Assembly (NCBI GenBank): GCA_026707945.1
Contig: JAPOVV010000038.1
Span: forward strand, 248,001 to 312,000
DNA from: Gammaproteobacteria bacterium
Lineage (GTDB): Bacteria > Pseudomonadota > Gammaproteobacteria > Pseudomonadales > Azotimanducaceae
Length of the DNA: 64,000 bases
Reading direction: 5' to 3'
Positions 1-9,343 of this stretch are shown here, piece by piece. Below the pieces are notes generated by a model. The model had not been told where the DNA came from and searched no databases. It saw only the letters and a program-made list of their open reading frames with translations. The first letter of the stretch is position 1. Every line of letters starts with the position of its first letter. The translations under genes and the position numbers were made by a program.

Positions 1-2
1 GT

Positions 3-158
3 AAATGGCGTCTCGACAACTTGTGGGAGATTCAGGCTCATATACGCAATTTGTTAGACGAGAAGTACGCAGACCGCGCTGATTGGTCGTTTGGAACGCC
101 TCGCTACTTCCCGGCCATGCCACGCAACACACAGCTAGGGATTAAGCGCTATTTTTAG
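3..158 (+). CDS. TonB-dependent outer-membrane receptor, C-terminal end (partial)
   Basis: The frame is open from the left edge to a TAG at 156-158 and gives about 51 residues. It reads as the last beta-strands of a TonB-dependent receptor: an N-L-L-D-E-K-Y-A-D block, then an aromatic-rich FGTPRYFPAMPRN segment, ending in Phe as outer-membrane barrels usually do. The family imports siderophores or other large nutrients at the outer membrane. The plug and most of the barrel lie outside the window, so the substrate cannot be guessed. It converges on the amidohydrolase gene that ends at 176. Confidence 0.75.
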   Translation, partial: KWRLDNLWEIQAHIRNLLDEKYADRADWSFGTPRYFPAMPRNTQLGIKRYF

Positions 159-175
159 TTTGTCTGACCTGTCGA

Positions 176-1177
176 CTAGGTTTCTACCCGATAAACCCGA
201 GCAGCGGTATCGTGAAAGAGACTCGCTCGTTCAGACGTACTGAAACCGGCCGTCAGTTTCTTAAACGAGTTCCAGAGCACCGCGTACGAACAACTCGCTT
301 TATCCACCGGGAAATTGCTTTCGAGCATGCAACGATCGGCACCGAAATGCTCGATCATGTGCAGATAGTAGTCTCGGGTCGCAGCAACTAATTCGTCTGA
401 AGTTGCCGGGGACGGTCGTTTGTGGAAACCGAATCCGTTGATCGGCATCACGAGACCGCCTAATTTGGCGACGACGTTCTGACGTTGCGCCAATGCCGCA
501 ACATTGTGCTTCCATTTAGTAAAGATCGCGTCACGTTGACCCTCATATGGACCGATACCTAACGGTCCACCGAAATGATCGAAAATGATGGTTGTATCTG
601 GAAACGCAGTCGCCAGATCCGTCAATTCGGGAATCTGGGGGTGGTACATCCATGCGTCAAACGTCAGCTTGCGCTTGCCGAGTTCCGCAAATCCCTCCCG
701 AAAGGTTGGGTCAGACAACATGGCTTCAGTCGGTGAGGTGTGCGAGTTGCGAACGGTCTCGCTCGCGTCCCATCCTGAAGCGTGTCGAATGCCGCGGAAT
801 CGATGACTTGCGGACATATGCGCGTCAAGGACTTCGCCGACACCCGCTCCTAGATTCAGGTCTGCATAACTAACAATTGCTGCACAAGCACGCGACGTGC
901 CGTATCCTCCGCTCGCACTCATCGCTGCGATACCGTTAACGAATTCAGTTTCGCCGACGGGTCGCATGGCTTCAGGACCGTCAGCACGGTACATTGACCC
1001 GCACTCCATGAAGACCGTGCTTACCACATTGTGACCGCTACCGGTGTCGGCGAGCAATTCGTCAAGGAGGTAGCGACTTTGGGGATGATCCCAAAGATGG
1101 TGGTGGGGATCGCAGATGGGTAAATCGGGCTCGAGAATCTCCTCTTGGACTTGATCAAGCCATACGTCAGGTTCCAT
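176..1177 (-). CDS. amidohydrolase family protein (TIM-barrel metal-dependent hydrolase)
   Basis: 333 residues. The N-terminus has the metal-binding motif CDPHHHLWD near residue 22, typical of the amidohydrolase-2/COG3618 group of lactonases and decarboxylase-like hydrolases. A conserved IIFDHFGG block (about residue 200) and an ESNFPVDK block near the C-terminus supply further His and Asp ligands. A cytoplasmic enzyme acting on a cyclic ester or carboxylate is likely; the substrate is unknown. Its start lies 8 bases after the stop of the formaldehyde dehydrogenase gene, so the two are almost certainly co-transcribed, which may mean a role in the same catabolic route. Confidence 0.85.
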   Translation of the reverse strand: MEPDVWLDQVQEEILEPDLPICDPHHHLWDHPQSRYLLDELLADTGSGHNVVSTVFMECGSMYRADGPEAMRPVGETEFVNGIAAMSASGGYGTSRACAAIVSYADLNLGAGVGEVLDAHMSASHRFRGIRHASGWDASETVRNSHTSPTEAMLSDPTFREGFAELGKRKLTFDAWMYHPQIPELTDLATAFPDTTIIFDHFGGPLGIGPYEGQRDAIFTKWKHNVAALAQRQNVVAKLGGLVMPINGFGFHKRPSPATSDELVAATRDYYLHMIEHFGADRCMLESNFPVDKASCSYAVLWNSFKKLTAGFSTSERASLFHDTAARVYRVET

Positions 1178-1185
1178 AGAGCTCC

Positions 1186-2301
<1,116 letters not shown>

Positions 2302-2315
2302 TTAGTTAGGTGAGA

Positions 2316-2753
2316 TTAGGTTTCGCCTCGAATGTAGTGGACGAGATCGCTGATTTGTTCGCTTTGCTCGTCGATGATCTCTGAAAACAAATCACGAATG
2401 GAGATGACGCCTTCGACGACACCTTCCTCCATAACGATGAGATGGCGAATGCGATGTTTTTTCATCAGTGCGACGCATACGTCGACACGCTCGTTCTTCG
2501 TAACAGTGACGACATCGCGCGTCATGATCTCGGAGACGCGGGTTGTTTTCGAGGCCTTATCTTTTAAGATGACCTTGCGAGCGTAATCTCGTTCTGAGAT
2601 GACGCCGACAAGCTTGTTCTCCTGTAGTACGGGCAATAGGCCTACATGCAGTTCCGACATGAGCTTAATCGCCTCAAACACGGTTTCGATCGGTGCGATG
2701 CTGTAGAGTTCGGTTTGTTCGCGGTGATTGAGTACATCCAGCACACTTTTCAT
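2316..2753 (-). CDS. CBS-domain pair protein
   Basis: 145 residues made of two CBS domains (about 8-70 and 75-135). The pattern VGVISERDYARKVILK closing the first domain and EGVISIRDLFSEII closing the second are typical of stand-alone CBS-pair proteins, which bind adenine nucleotides or related ligands and act as energy or cofactor sensors. No fused catalytic domain is present. It sits 16 bases after ahcY and 23 bases before frmA on the same strand. Control by adenosine compounds would make sense beside ahcY, but that is inference. Confidence 0.88.
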   Translation of the reverse strand: MKSVLDVLNHREQTELYSIAPIETVFEAIKLMSELHVGLLPVLQENKLVGVISERDYARKVILKDKASKTTRVSEIMTRDVVTVTKNERVDVCVALMKKHRIRHLIVMEEGVVEGVISIRDLFSEIIDEQSEQISDLVHYIRGET

Positions 2754-2769
2754 CGTCGTTCCCCCGCTT

Positions 2770-4134
2770 TTAGTACTTGTATTGATCTGGTTTGAAGGGT
2801 CCAGGTACGGGCACGTTGATGTAGTCAGCCTGTTCCTGGGTCAGCGTGGTGATGGTGCCGCCGAAGCCTTCGACCATTAGTTGCGCGACTTCCTCGTCCA
2901 GTTTCTTAGGCAGCACTTCAACTGAGATGGGTGCCCGTTGACTCGGGTCTTGATCTGCCCATTTTTGTTCAAACAGGTGCATTTGTGCCAAGACCTGATT
3001 GGCAAACGATCCGTCCATGACCCGCGAGGGATGACCCATTGCATTGCCTAGATTAACCAAGCGGCCCTCTGAAAGCAAGATTAGGTAATCCGTCCGCGAT
3101 TCGCTACGAAATATCTGATGCACTTGCTCCTTGACTTCCTGCCAATGCCAGTGATCGCGCATGTGCTGAGTATCGATTTCATTATCAAAATGACCGATGT
3201 TGCACACAATCGCACCTGCCTTGACGCTTTCGAGCATCGGTGCGTCGCATACTCGGGTGTTCCCGGTACAAGTCACGATCAGATCGATGGAGCCCATGAG
3301 CTCGGAGTCGATGTCGTCGATTTGCCCACTGTTTTTGCCGTCGCGGTAGGGCGAAACGACTTCAAAGCCATCCATGCAAGCCTGCATTGCACAAATTGGA
3401 TCGACTTCGACAATTTTCACGATCATGCCTTCTTGACGAAGACTTGCTGAGGAACCTTTGCCTACGTCCCCGTAACCGAAAACGAGCGCTTTCTTACCAG
3501 CCAGGAGCACGTCAGTCGCACGCTTGATGGCGTCGTTCAGGCTATGACGCGTACCGTAGCGATTGTCGTTCTTGCTCTTCGTGACCGATGCATTGACGTC
3601 GATTGCGGGGACCTTGAGGGTGCCTTGATCCAGCATTTCTAGCAACCGATGAACTCCTGTAGTGGTCTCTTCGCTAATGCCGTGAATGTTGTCGAGCATC
3701 TGTGGATATTTCTCGTGGATCATTAAGGTAAGGTCCCCGCCATCATCCAGCAGTACGTTGGCATCCCACGGTTCCCCATTCTTGAGAATGGTCTGCTCGA
3801 GACACCAGTCGTATTCCTCTTCGGTCTCCCCTTTCCATGCGAATACGGGTACCCCATCTTCAGCCATAGCAGCCGCGGCGTGATCCTGTGTCGAAAAGAT
3901 GTTGCACGACGACCAGCGTACTTCAGCCCCAAGTGCTTGTAACGTTCGGATTAGGACGGCCGTCTGAACCGTCATATGGATACAACCAATGATGCGGGCG
4001 CCGGCGAGGGGTTGCTGTGCCGCGTATTTGTTACGCAATGCCATTAGGGCAGGCATTTCGTTTTCAGCCAAAGCAATTTCGCGATTACCGAATGCTGCTA
4101 GCGATAGGTCCGCGACCTTGAAATCGTTTGCCAT
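2770..4134 (-). CDS. ahcY: adenosylhomocysteinase (S-adenosylhomocysteine hydrolase)
   Basis: 454 residues from the ATG at 4134 ([16 protein letters not shown]); a start 12 codons upstream at 4170 is possible but the family begins at the shorter one. Hallmarks seen: the substrate block [28 protein letters not shown]-type lysine/aspartate region, the NAD-binding motif [12 protein letters not shown], and the C-terminal end [11 protein letters not shown]. It splits S-adenosylhomocysteine to adenosine and homocysteine, sustaining methyl transfer. First gene of a minus-strand run with CBS, frmA and amidohydrolase genes. No SAH riboswitch was recognised upstream. Confidence 0.96.
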   Translation of the reverse strand: MANDFKVADLSLAAFGNREIALAENEMPALMALRNKYAAQQPLAGARIIGCIHMTVQTAVLIRTLQALGAEVRWSSCNIFSTQDHAAAAMAEDGVPVFAWKGETEEEYDWCLEQTILKNGEPWDANVLLDDGGDLTLMIHEKYPQMLDNIHGISEETTTGVHRLLEMLDQGTLKVPAIDVNASVTKSKNDNRYGTRHSLNDAIKRATDVLLAGKKALVFGYGDVGKGSSASLRQEGMIVKIVEVDPICAMQACMDGFEVVSPYRDGKNSGQIDDIDSELMGSIDLIVTCTGNTRVCDAPMLESVKAGAIVCNIGHFDNEIDTQHMRDHWHWQEVKEQVHQIFRSESRTDYLILLSEGRLVNLGNAMGHPSRVMDGSFANQVLAQMHLFEQKWADQDPSQRAPISVEVLPKKLDEEVAQLMVEGFGGTITTLTQEQADYINVPVPGPFKPDQYKY

Positions 4135-4249
4135 AGTCTCAGATAAAAGTCTCAAACAAAATGCTATCACGCGACCTTAAAATCGCCGCGATACCGTTTG
4201 GCGTGATGTTTAGCCGACCAGACTTGTTAGTGGCTGCTATCTAGACCCT

Positions 4250-4591
4250 ATGCGACGACCTTTACGTACCCCAGTTTGTGTCTTCCTTGGTGTGGTGACG
4301 CTAGGTTTGATTGGTTGCGCAGAGCAAGAGGAATTAACCGCTGAACATCCCGGTCTAGAGATCTACACAAAGTACTGTGCGAGTTGTCACAATGCGGGTG
4401 TTGCGGATGCGCCGAAGCTTGGTGAAGCTGATCAATGGGAGTCGCGTATCGAAAAAGGACGCGAAGCGCTACTTCAGACGACTATTGACGGGATTCCGCC
4501 TGGGATGCCTAAGAAAGGACTGTGTATGAGTTGCACTGAAGAGCAGCTGGCTGATGCGATTGATTACATGTTAGCTGCGATTGATAGATAG
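4250..4591 (+). CDS. cytochrome c5-like lipoprotein
   Basis: 113 residues. An N-terminal hydrophobic stretch ends in a lipobox-like LIGC (Cys23), so the protein is probably a lipoprotein. A single haem-binding CASCH motif follows (Cys43-Cys46-His47), with the likely Met axial ligand in the PPGMPKKG segment. A second Cys pair, GLCMSC near residue 83, matches the disulfide of the cytochrome c5 family. The role is periplasmic electron transfer. It is transcribed away from ahcY across about 115 bases and seems to be a single gene. Confidence 0.88.
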   Translation: MRRPLRTPVCVFLGVVTLGLIGCAEQEELTAEHPGLEIYTKYCASCHNAGVADAPKLGEADQWESRIEKGREALLQTTIDGIPPGMPKKGLCMSCTEEQLADAIDYMLAAIDR

Positions 4592-4689
4592 TGGCGTTCG
4601 AAGAAGGGTAAAGTAGAAATTGATGCTCCTCTGTGCAAATACGTAGTTTCCTCAAGCGTGTCTACTGCTGTTTTGCGCTTGTAAGTCTC

Positions 4690-5109
4690 CTAATTACGAG
4701 CGGGACACAAGCTCTCATTTATTTCTTCGTTCAGAATTTCGATTTCGGGTTTACTGGCTTGGTGGGGGAAAGTAGGCGCGATTCGTTCAACCGCACTGGT
4801 TACATCCGCATGTGCGGATTTTTGGTCTTGAGTTGAATCGATGCTGATTTGAAAGCAAACAAACCCCCTAACGACGTGTATGCTGACTCGTTCGACACTC
4901 TGGATATGCCTAAGCTCAGTTTCTAGAGGGATTGCGATCTGTTGCTCGATAAGTCCTGGCGAAAGATTGTCCGCGGATATCGAAATGCCGAGTAACGTCT
5001 TCGAATGAGTTACGGACGAAGAAAGCGAGCTACAAGCACCTAGTGAGATGACGAAAAATACTGCGAGAGACGTGAAGTCTCGCAATTTATTTAGGGGGAT
5101 CACTCGCAT
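4690..5109 (-). CDS. small lipoprotein resembling one RND-pump porter (PN1-like) subdomain
   Basis: 139 residues from the ATG at 5109, preceded by a CGGGAAATC ribosome-site region. The open frame reaches back to 5199, but that part overlaps the relE remnant. A signal peptide ends in lipobox LGAC (Cys about 26). The rest follows the pattern of the first porter subdomain of AcrB-type pumps: a GISISADNLSPGLIE strand-turn-helix, IPLETELRHIQSVERV, a glycine-containing strand, an alternating Asp/Ala helix ending in AVERIAPTFP, then KPEIEIL. No membrane helices or second porter domain follow. The function is unknown; possibly a decoy or partner of an RND pump. The similarity is judged by eye. Confidence 0.6.
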   Translation of the reverse strand: MRVIPLNKLRDFTSLAVFFVISLGACSSLSSSVTHSKTLLGISISADNLSPGLIEQQIAIPLETELRHIQSVERVSIHVVRGFVCFQISIDSTQDQKSAHADVTSAVERIAPTFPHQASKPEIEILNEEINESLCPARN

Positions 5110-5170
5110 GATTTCCCGATAGGCGAAGTGAAGCCTGATTCCTTTGCTCACTAAGAGGTCAGTAGTGTGG

Positions 5171-5412
5171 TTATCGATACGCGTCACCGCGATGTGCAAC
5201 TCGGACGACCAGCACGATCAGTTCTTCCTCTTGAACTTCATAAACGACTCGGTAGTTTCCAACCTGTATTCGGCGTAAGCATGTTAAAGCCCCTTTAAAG
5301 CAGTTCCGACATAAGGATTTTCTTTCAATCCTTCGATTGCTGAAGCTAGTCGTTCACGATCTTGTGTGTTTATCCGTCTGAGCTCCTTGAGCGCGGCTGT
5401 CTTAAACCGAAT
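5171..5412 (-). pseudogene. RelE-family toxin, frameshifted
   Basis: Read on the minus strand directly after the antitoxin stop, the frame gives a RelE-like start (IRFKTAALKELRRINTQD then ERLASAIEGLKENP) and stops just after a TALKG block at about 5290. One frame over, the sequence continues with the classic RelE C-terminus: LRRIQVGNYRVVYEV, ELIVLVVRVAHR and a TAA at 5171-5173. A loss of one base in the G-run near 5290-5293 explains the break. No normal ATG is visible at the 5' end either. Intact RelE toxins cut mRNA on the ribosome; this copy should be dead. Confidence 0.75.
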
Positions 5413-5628
5413 TTAAAAGAGTACGTTTAAAACTTCGTCCCAATCGTGTACTGGGTCCGATGGGTCGCTGAGTCGTTCTATCGCGACAGCAAGATCATCG
5501 TAATCTTCAAGGTAGGTCTCGGCGGCCAAACGAATGACATCTGCACGACTTCGTCGGAGCTGCTTTGCTGCGGTATCTAGTGCATCAACCATCTGATTCG
5601 GCAGTCTCGCAGTAACCTGAATTGACAT
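5413..5628 (-). CDS. RelB/CopG-type ribbon-helix-helix antitoxin
   Basis: 71 residues. The N-terminal strand MSIQVTARLPNQMVDALD followed by a helix-turn-helix pair with SRADVIRLAAETYLED is the ribbon-helix-helix DNA-binding fold of RelB/CopG antitoxins. The acidic C-terminal half would wrap the toxin. It lies directly upstream of the frameshifted relE on the same strand, the normal antitoxin-first order. With the toxin broken, it can still serve as an autorepressor or neutralise related toxins elsewhere. Confidence 0.8.
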   Translation of the reverse strand: MSIQVTARLPNQMVDALDTAAKQLRRSRADVIRLAAETYLEDYDDLAVAIERLSDPSDPVHDWDEVLNVLF

Positions 5629-5792
5629 TGTTAGTCATCCGATTCAGATGAAGTAAGTGACATTAGTTTATAGTGATATGCACTGGATCGCTATACGATT
5701 TTCTATTAGCCTAAATTAAGTATTTGCGCGATCGTTTACCGATTCAACCGTCACGAACGGTCGACCAAATTCCTAGCAAGTAGGAGCGATGT

Positions 5793-6938
5793 CTAGTTTG
5801 GATCGTAGTAGGGCACCCGTCTAGATTCATCCGCATCGAGAATCGTGAGGCGTTCCATAAAGCGACGGTGCGGCCAATAGTCGCCGCTGCCAGAATGTAG
5901 AACGCACCGATTGTCCCACATCGCAATCGTGCCTGGTTCCCATTTCACGCGGCACGTATATTCGGGACGCCCTTCCTGGGATTTCATTTCGAGAAGCAAC
6001 TTGCGCTCTTCGTCTTTGGGAATGTTGTGTTCGTCAGCAAACTTCTTTACGAAACCTTGTTGGACATACAGACTCGTGCGCCCAGTTTCGGGATGGGTGC
6101 GCGCGACAGGGTGAACTGAAACAGGCGTTTTACCGTCCATTTGATGACCAACGCTACCGATATGTATGGCTTTCAAATTCACTACGCGTTCTTTGGTCTC
6201 TGCAGACAGGCCTTCCCACATACTGTGGCAATCGCAGAAGCACGTATCGCCACCGACGGGAGGCGCTTCTCTGCACATTAGTACGGATGCCATAGGCGGT
6301 TTTTGCTGCCATGTTGCGTCTGAGTGCCAGCCGCTCGCTATATTGGGTACCGTCGCATCGGACGGTAATACGAGCATATTCGGGATGTCTTTGTCTTTAA
6401 CTTGCTGATTCAGGTCGTACGGAGAGTTTGGCACGTGATCCTTCTCGCCAAATGGCATCCCTACGACGCCAAATCGTTCAGCAAACTGAAACATCTGTTG
6501 CCGGGTCAGATGTTCCTGCCCGCGAAATGCAATCACACGCCTCCGCAACCAGAGCTGCCGCACGAAGCTCACGACTTCTGGATCGTCCAAATCAATTGCA
6601 AGGTCCATTCCGTGTACGACGGTGCCGATACTAGGTTGTAGTGGCTCCAGTTTTAGGTCGATGCCGCAAACCGTCACAGGTTTGTACCAAACGGTACCGA
6701 AGGACCCAGCGACAAGGTCGCCATCTTCCGCAAGAATACGTTCAGCCATTTCCTTGCGACTGGTTGTTCCCGATACACGGGATGCTGCAACAGCACCAAG
6801 TGGCGATCTTCGAGACGGCGGCTTATCCGCCTCTGCACGCTCCTTGATCCTCTTGTAGAGCGGGTTGTCGACCAGTTGCGGGTCTTGCGGTTCGTCGTTG
6901 CGAGAAGCGTCTAGGCTGGACATATGGTGTGAATACAC
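5793..6938 (-). CDS. TauD/TfdA-family 2-oxoglutarate-dependent dioxygenase
   Basis: 381 residues, about 90 longer at the N-terminus than typical TauD; an in-frame ATG at 6923 is an alternative start. The iron-binding His-x-Asp is seen in GWHSDATW (His205, Asp207), and the distal His in NRCVLHSGSGDYW near residue 345, followed by the 2-oxoglutarate-binding Arg region HRRFMERLT. The family hydroxylates small substrates such as taurine or aryloxyalkanoates, using Fe(II), O2 and 2-oxoglutarate. The substrate here is unknown. It stands alone between the antitoxin gene and a divergent gene at 7089. Confidence 0.9.
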   Translation of the reverse strand: MYSHHMSSLDASRNDEPQDPQLVDNPLYKRIKERAEADKPPSRRSPLGAVAASRVSGTTSRKEMAERILAEDGDLVAGSFGTVWYKPVTVCGIDLKLEPLQPSIGTVVHGMDLAIDLDDPEVVSFVRQLWLRRRVIAFRGQEHLTRQQMFQFAERFGVVGMPFGEKDHVPNSPYDLNQQVKDKDIPNMLVLPSDATVPNIASGWHSDATWQQKPPMASVLMCREAPPVGGDTCFCDCHSMWEGLSAETKERVVNLKAIHIGSVGHQMDGKTPVSVHPVARTHPETGRTSLYVQQGFVKKFADEHNIPKDEERKLLLEMKSQEGRPEYTCRVKWEPGTIAMWDNRCVLHSGSGDYWPHRRFMERLTILDADESRRVPYYDPN

Positions 6939-7088
6939 GGAATATCAATAGAGCATTATTTTAGAAGGGCTGGATGGGTGTCCATTCGAGGTTTTCCTGC
7001 GCTGATAATGACTCTTCAGAGCAACAATCAGGGCAAAAGCAACGTTTCGAGTAGACACGCTTGACGAATATTCCCGTCCCTAAATACC

Positions 7089-8063
7089 ATGACCCCATCA
7101 CTTCAAAAGAAGCGTACTCCGATGAGCTTGACGCCATCACTAATAGGACTTATGACGCTAATCGGGGTCTTAAGCTCAGTATCGTGTTGGAGTGCCGAAG
7201 ATGGGATATCGCAATCGATGAAGGGGGATAGTTCCAATATGTTTAGCTTCGGTGATCCGTCCTCGTTTGGACATGCTTCAGACGAACAGAAGCAGATCCT
7301 AATAGGCATTGCGGAATCTGAATTCGACTTAGGGCATCTCTCGGACGACGAACGGGATCTAGCGTACGAAGCCCTTGGTAAGAGCGGCGTTGAAGTTCAG
7401 AGCGGATGCAGGATAGAAATGGAGGTTGAAGGCAGCCTCGGCGCTTTCCTTATCCGCCGAAAGCACCACGAAAAGACAAGGTTCGATCCGACCCTCGGCG
7501 TCTACGAATTTCCCTCAGAGAAAAACAAAAGTGCTGAGTCGGTCGGTTGGAAGAGGCCAGCCGGCGACTACACGGAATATCCGTACCCCTTCGGCGATGC
7601 TCGACTCATGCCGAAAGTTATCCCAGTCAATTTAAGTTCTATTTCGGTCATTGATCGCGACGCAACGCATGTGAAGTTCGACGCAAAACCGTCAGCGCTG
7701 CTGTTCGAGAAAATGCGTCCAGAAGAACGCATCTTGAGTGCCGAGCAGCTTGGTGTCGAATTCGATGTCGATCGAACGACCCGACGTGTCTCGCGCTTGA
7801 CGCTGTACCTGCCAGAAGGCGTAAAAGTCTATCGAGGAATCAAGATTACCAGCCTGAGATTCGAGTACGAATTCGAAGAGGACAGCGCAGTCGGTCGAAA
7901 CGTACTCAAACGCGTGCACCACGCAATGCGCGGTCGAATCGGTGGCATATTTCGCCCGAATTTTGGTTTCACCACTGACCTCAGCTACGAAGATTGTGGA
8001 GGAACACTCAAGAATCAATCGTATCTACTTGAAGCCATCGAGAGCATTCGGGAGCTGAGGTAG
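7089..8063 (+). CDS. exported protein of unknown function
   Basis: 324 residues. A basic N-terminus (QKKR) and a hydrophobic segment LIGLMTLIGVLSSVSC form a signal peptide; the Cys could be a weak lipobox but the residue three before it is not typical. An alternative start is the ATG at 7122. The mature part has no motif I recognise. It is rich in charged residues and beta-strand-like stretches and has a proline/aromatic segment (YTEYPYPFGDAR). It may be transcribed with the DUF1214 gene 82 bases downstream. No function is proposed. Confidence 0.75.
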   Translation: MTPSLQKKRTPMSLTPSLIGLMTLIGVLSSVSCWSAEDGISQSMKGDSSNMFSFGDPSSFGHASDEQKQILIGIAESEFDLGHLSDDERDLAYEALGKSGVEVQSGCRIEMEVEGSLGAFLIRRKHHEKTRFDPTLGVYEFPSEKNKSAESVGWKRPAGDYTEYPYPFGDARLMPKVIPVNLSSISVIDRDATHVKFDAKPSALLFEKMRPEERILSAEQLGVEFDVDRTTRRVSRLTLYLPEGVKVYRGIKITSLRFEYEFEEDSAVGRNVLKRVHHAMRGRIGGIFRPNFGFTTDLSYEDCGGTLKNQSYLLEAIESIRELR

Positions 8064-8145
8064 CTCCTTGTTTTGACGGAGCCGGGAGTTGGCGGGTCGC
8101 GTCACCCCAAGAACAAAAAAAATGGAATGACCGAGCAGGTCGAGC

Positions 8146-9339
8146 ATGAGAAAAATAGCGTTTGCACTACTGGAGTTTTTTAAGAACTGCTCCCAATTTG
8201 CGCTGAAGCTACGAGGTAAGACGCCATCTGACATCGCATCGGCTCGAGTTGTGTCAGGCAAGAGCTGGGACGAGTTTTGTGTGAGTCTCAGGGCGGCAGG
8301 CGCGGCGTTGAACTTTCCTGGTGCACCGCGAGATCCATTTAGTCAGGCTGAGGGGTATCGGTACTTGAGTCGATTGGCTCGAGCAGGATTAATGGCTTTT
8401 GTGGAATACGCGGATGATCGTGCGCCCGTGATCCATCGCGTGGCGCATGAAACGGTGAAACTTGGTGCGGACAACCCGGACAACTATTACCAGACCGCTT
8501 CGATAAATGGGAACTACGAGTACCGAATCTGGGGTCGTCGAAACTCGATCGCGTACCTAAGTTTCGGGACACAGTCAGGAAATTACGGTGAAGGGCGTGG
8601 GTTGCCACCCACAGGACATATCGAAGCCCAAGATTTGGAGATCGACGAAGACGGCCATTTTGAGCTGATTCTTAGCACGGAATCTCAACAAAAGAACTGG
8701 TTGCCTATGACCTCGGAAACAGGCACATTGGTCATCCGGCAAACGTATCTCAACCGCGATGAAGAGATACCCGCGGAACTGCACATCGAGCGGATCAATT
8801 GCGATGCGGAAGATAGAACACCCAAGCCGCTTAGTCCAGAGCAACTTGATGCTGGTCTAAAGTCCGTCGGAACACTGGTTGCGGGGGCATCGCTCATGTT
8901 TGCCAACTGGGCTAGAGACTTCAAGCGACACAGTAATGAACTACCCATGTTTGATCCAGAGCGTTCACTCGCTGCAGGTGGAGATCCAAACATCACGTAC
9001 TATCACAGTCATTGGCAACTCGAAAACGATGAAGCGTTGGTGATCGAAGTCAAGCCACCCGAGTGCGAGTACTGGAACTTTCAGTTGAATAACTATTGGA
9101 TGGAATCATTAGACTACCGTTACCATCGGATCCACACCAATAAACATCTGGCGCATTACGAAGACGATGGATCGGTACGAATCGTTGTAAGTCACGTGGA
9201 TCCAGGTCTCCCCAATTGGCTCGAGACGACGGGTCATACCTCGGGCACCATGTGCTTTCGCTGGATTCGGGCAGTTGATCCGATACAACCTTCGACGCGT
9301 GTCGTAAATGTTGCTGAATTGAGCGCCAAACGGATCTAG
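8146..9339 (+). CDS. DUF1214-domain protein
   Basis: 397 residues. The C-terminal third carries the signature of DUF1214 proteins: ECEYWNFQLNNYWMESLDY followed by HYEDDGSVRIVVSHVDPGLP, NWLETTGHTSGTM and CFRWIRA. The N-terminal part (YYQTASINGNYEYRIWG) resembles the conserved leading domain of the same group. The biochemical role of the family is unknown; members often lie beside sulfotransferases, SDRs and acyl-CoA enzymes in marine Proteobacteria. Here a sulfotransferase GTG start follows 4 bases after its stop, so the two are co-translated. Confidence 0.85.
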   Translation: MRKIAFALLEFFKNCSQFALKLRGKTPSDIASARVVSGKSWDEFCVSLRAAGAALNFPGAPRDPFSQAEGYRYLSRLARAGLMAFVEYADDRAPVIHRVAHETVKLGADNPDNYYQTASINGNYEYRIWGRRNSIAYLSFGTQSGNYGEGRGLPPTGHIEAQDLEIDEDGHFELILSTESQQKNWLPMTSETGTLVIRQTYLNRDEEIPAELHIERINCDAEDRTPKPLSPEQLDAGLKSVGTLVAGASLMFANWARDFKRHSNELPMFDPERSLAAGGDPNITYYHSHWQLENDEALVIEVKPPECEYWNFQLNNYWMESLDYRYHRIHTNKHLAHYEDDGSVRIVVSHVDPGLPNWLETTGHTSGTMCFRWIRAVDPIQPSTRVVNVAELSAKRI

Positions 9340-9343
9340 AGAC

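Noticed and set aside
4135-4249. Possible SAH riboswitch before ahcY
   Set aside because: The 115 bases upstream do not show the conserved SAH-riboswitch core in either reading, and the space is shared with the divergent cytochrome gene.
4804-4823. Hairpin ATCCGC/GCGGAT followed by five T on the plus strand, like a terminator
   Set aside because: It lies inside the minus-strand lipoprotein gene and over 200 bases after the cytochrome stop; it may work as a terminator for that gene, but chance is as likely, so it is not listed as a feature.
4633-4836. Plus-strand frame of 67 codons after the cytochrome gene
   Set aside because: No family likeness, and it is mostly antisense to the RND-like lipoprotein gene, which has a signal peptide and a recognisable fold pattern.
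5110-5199. Upstream extension of the 4690-5109 lipoprotein gene
   Set aside because: It overlaps the RelE C-terminus and would put residues before the signal peptide.
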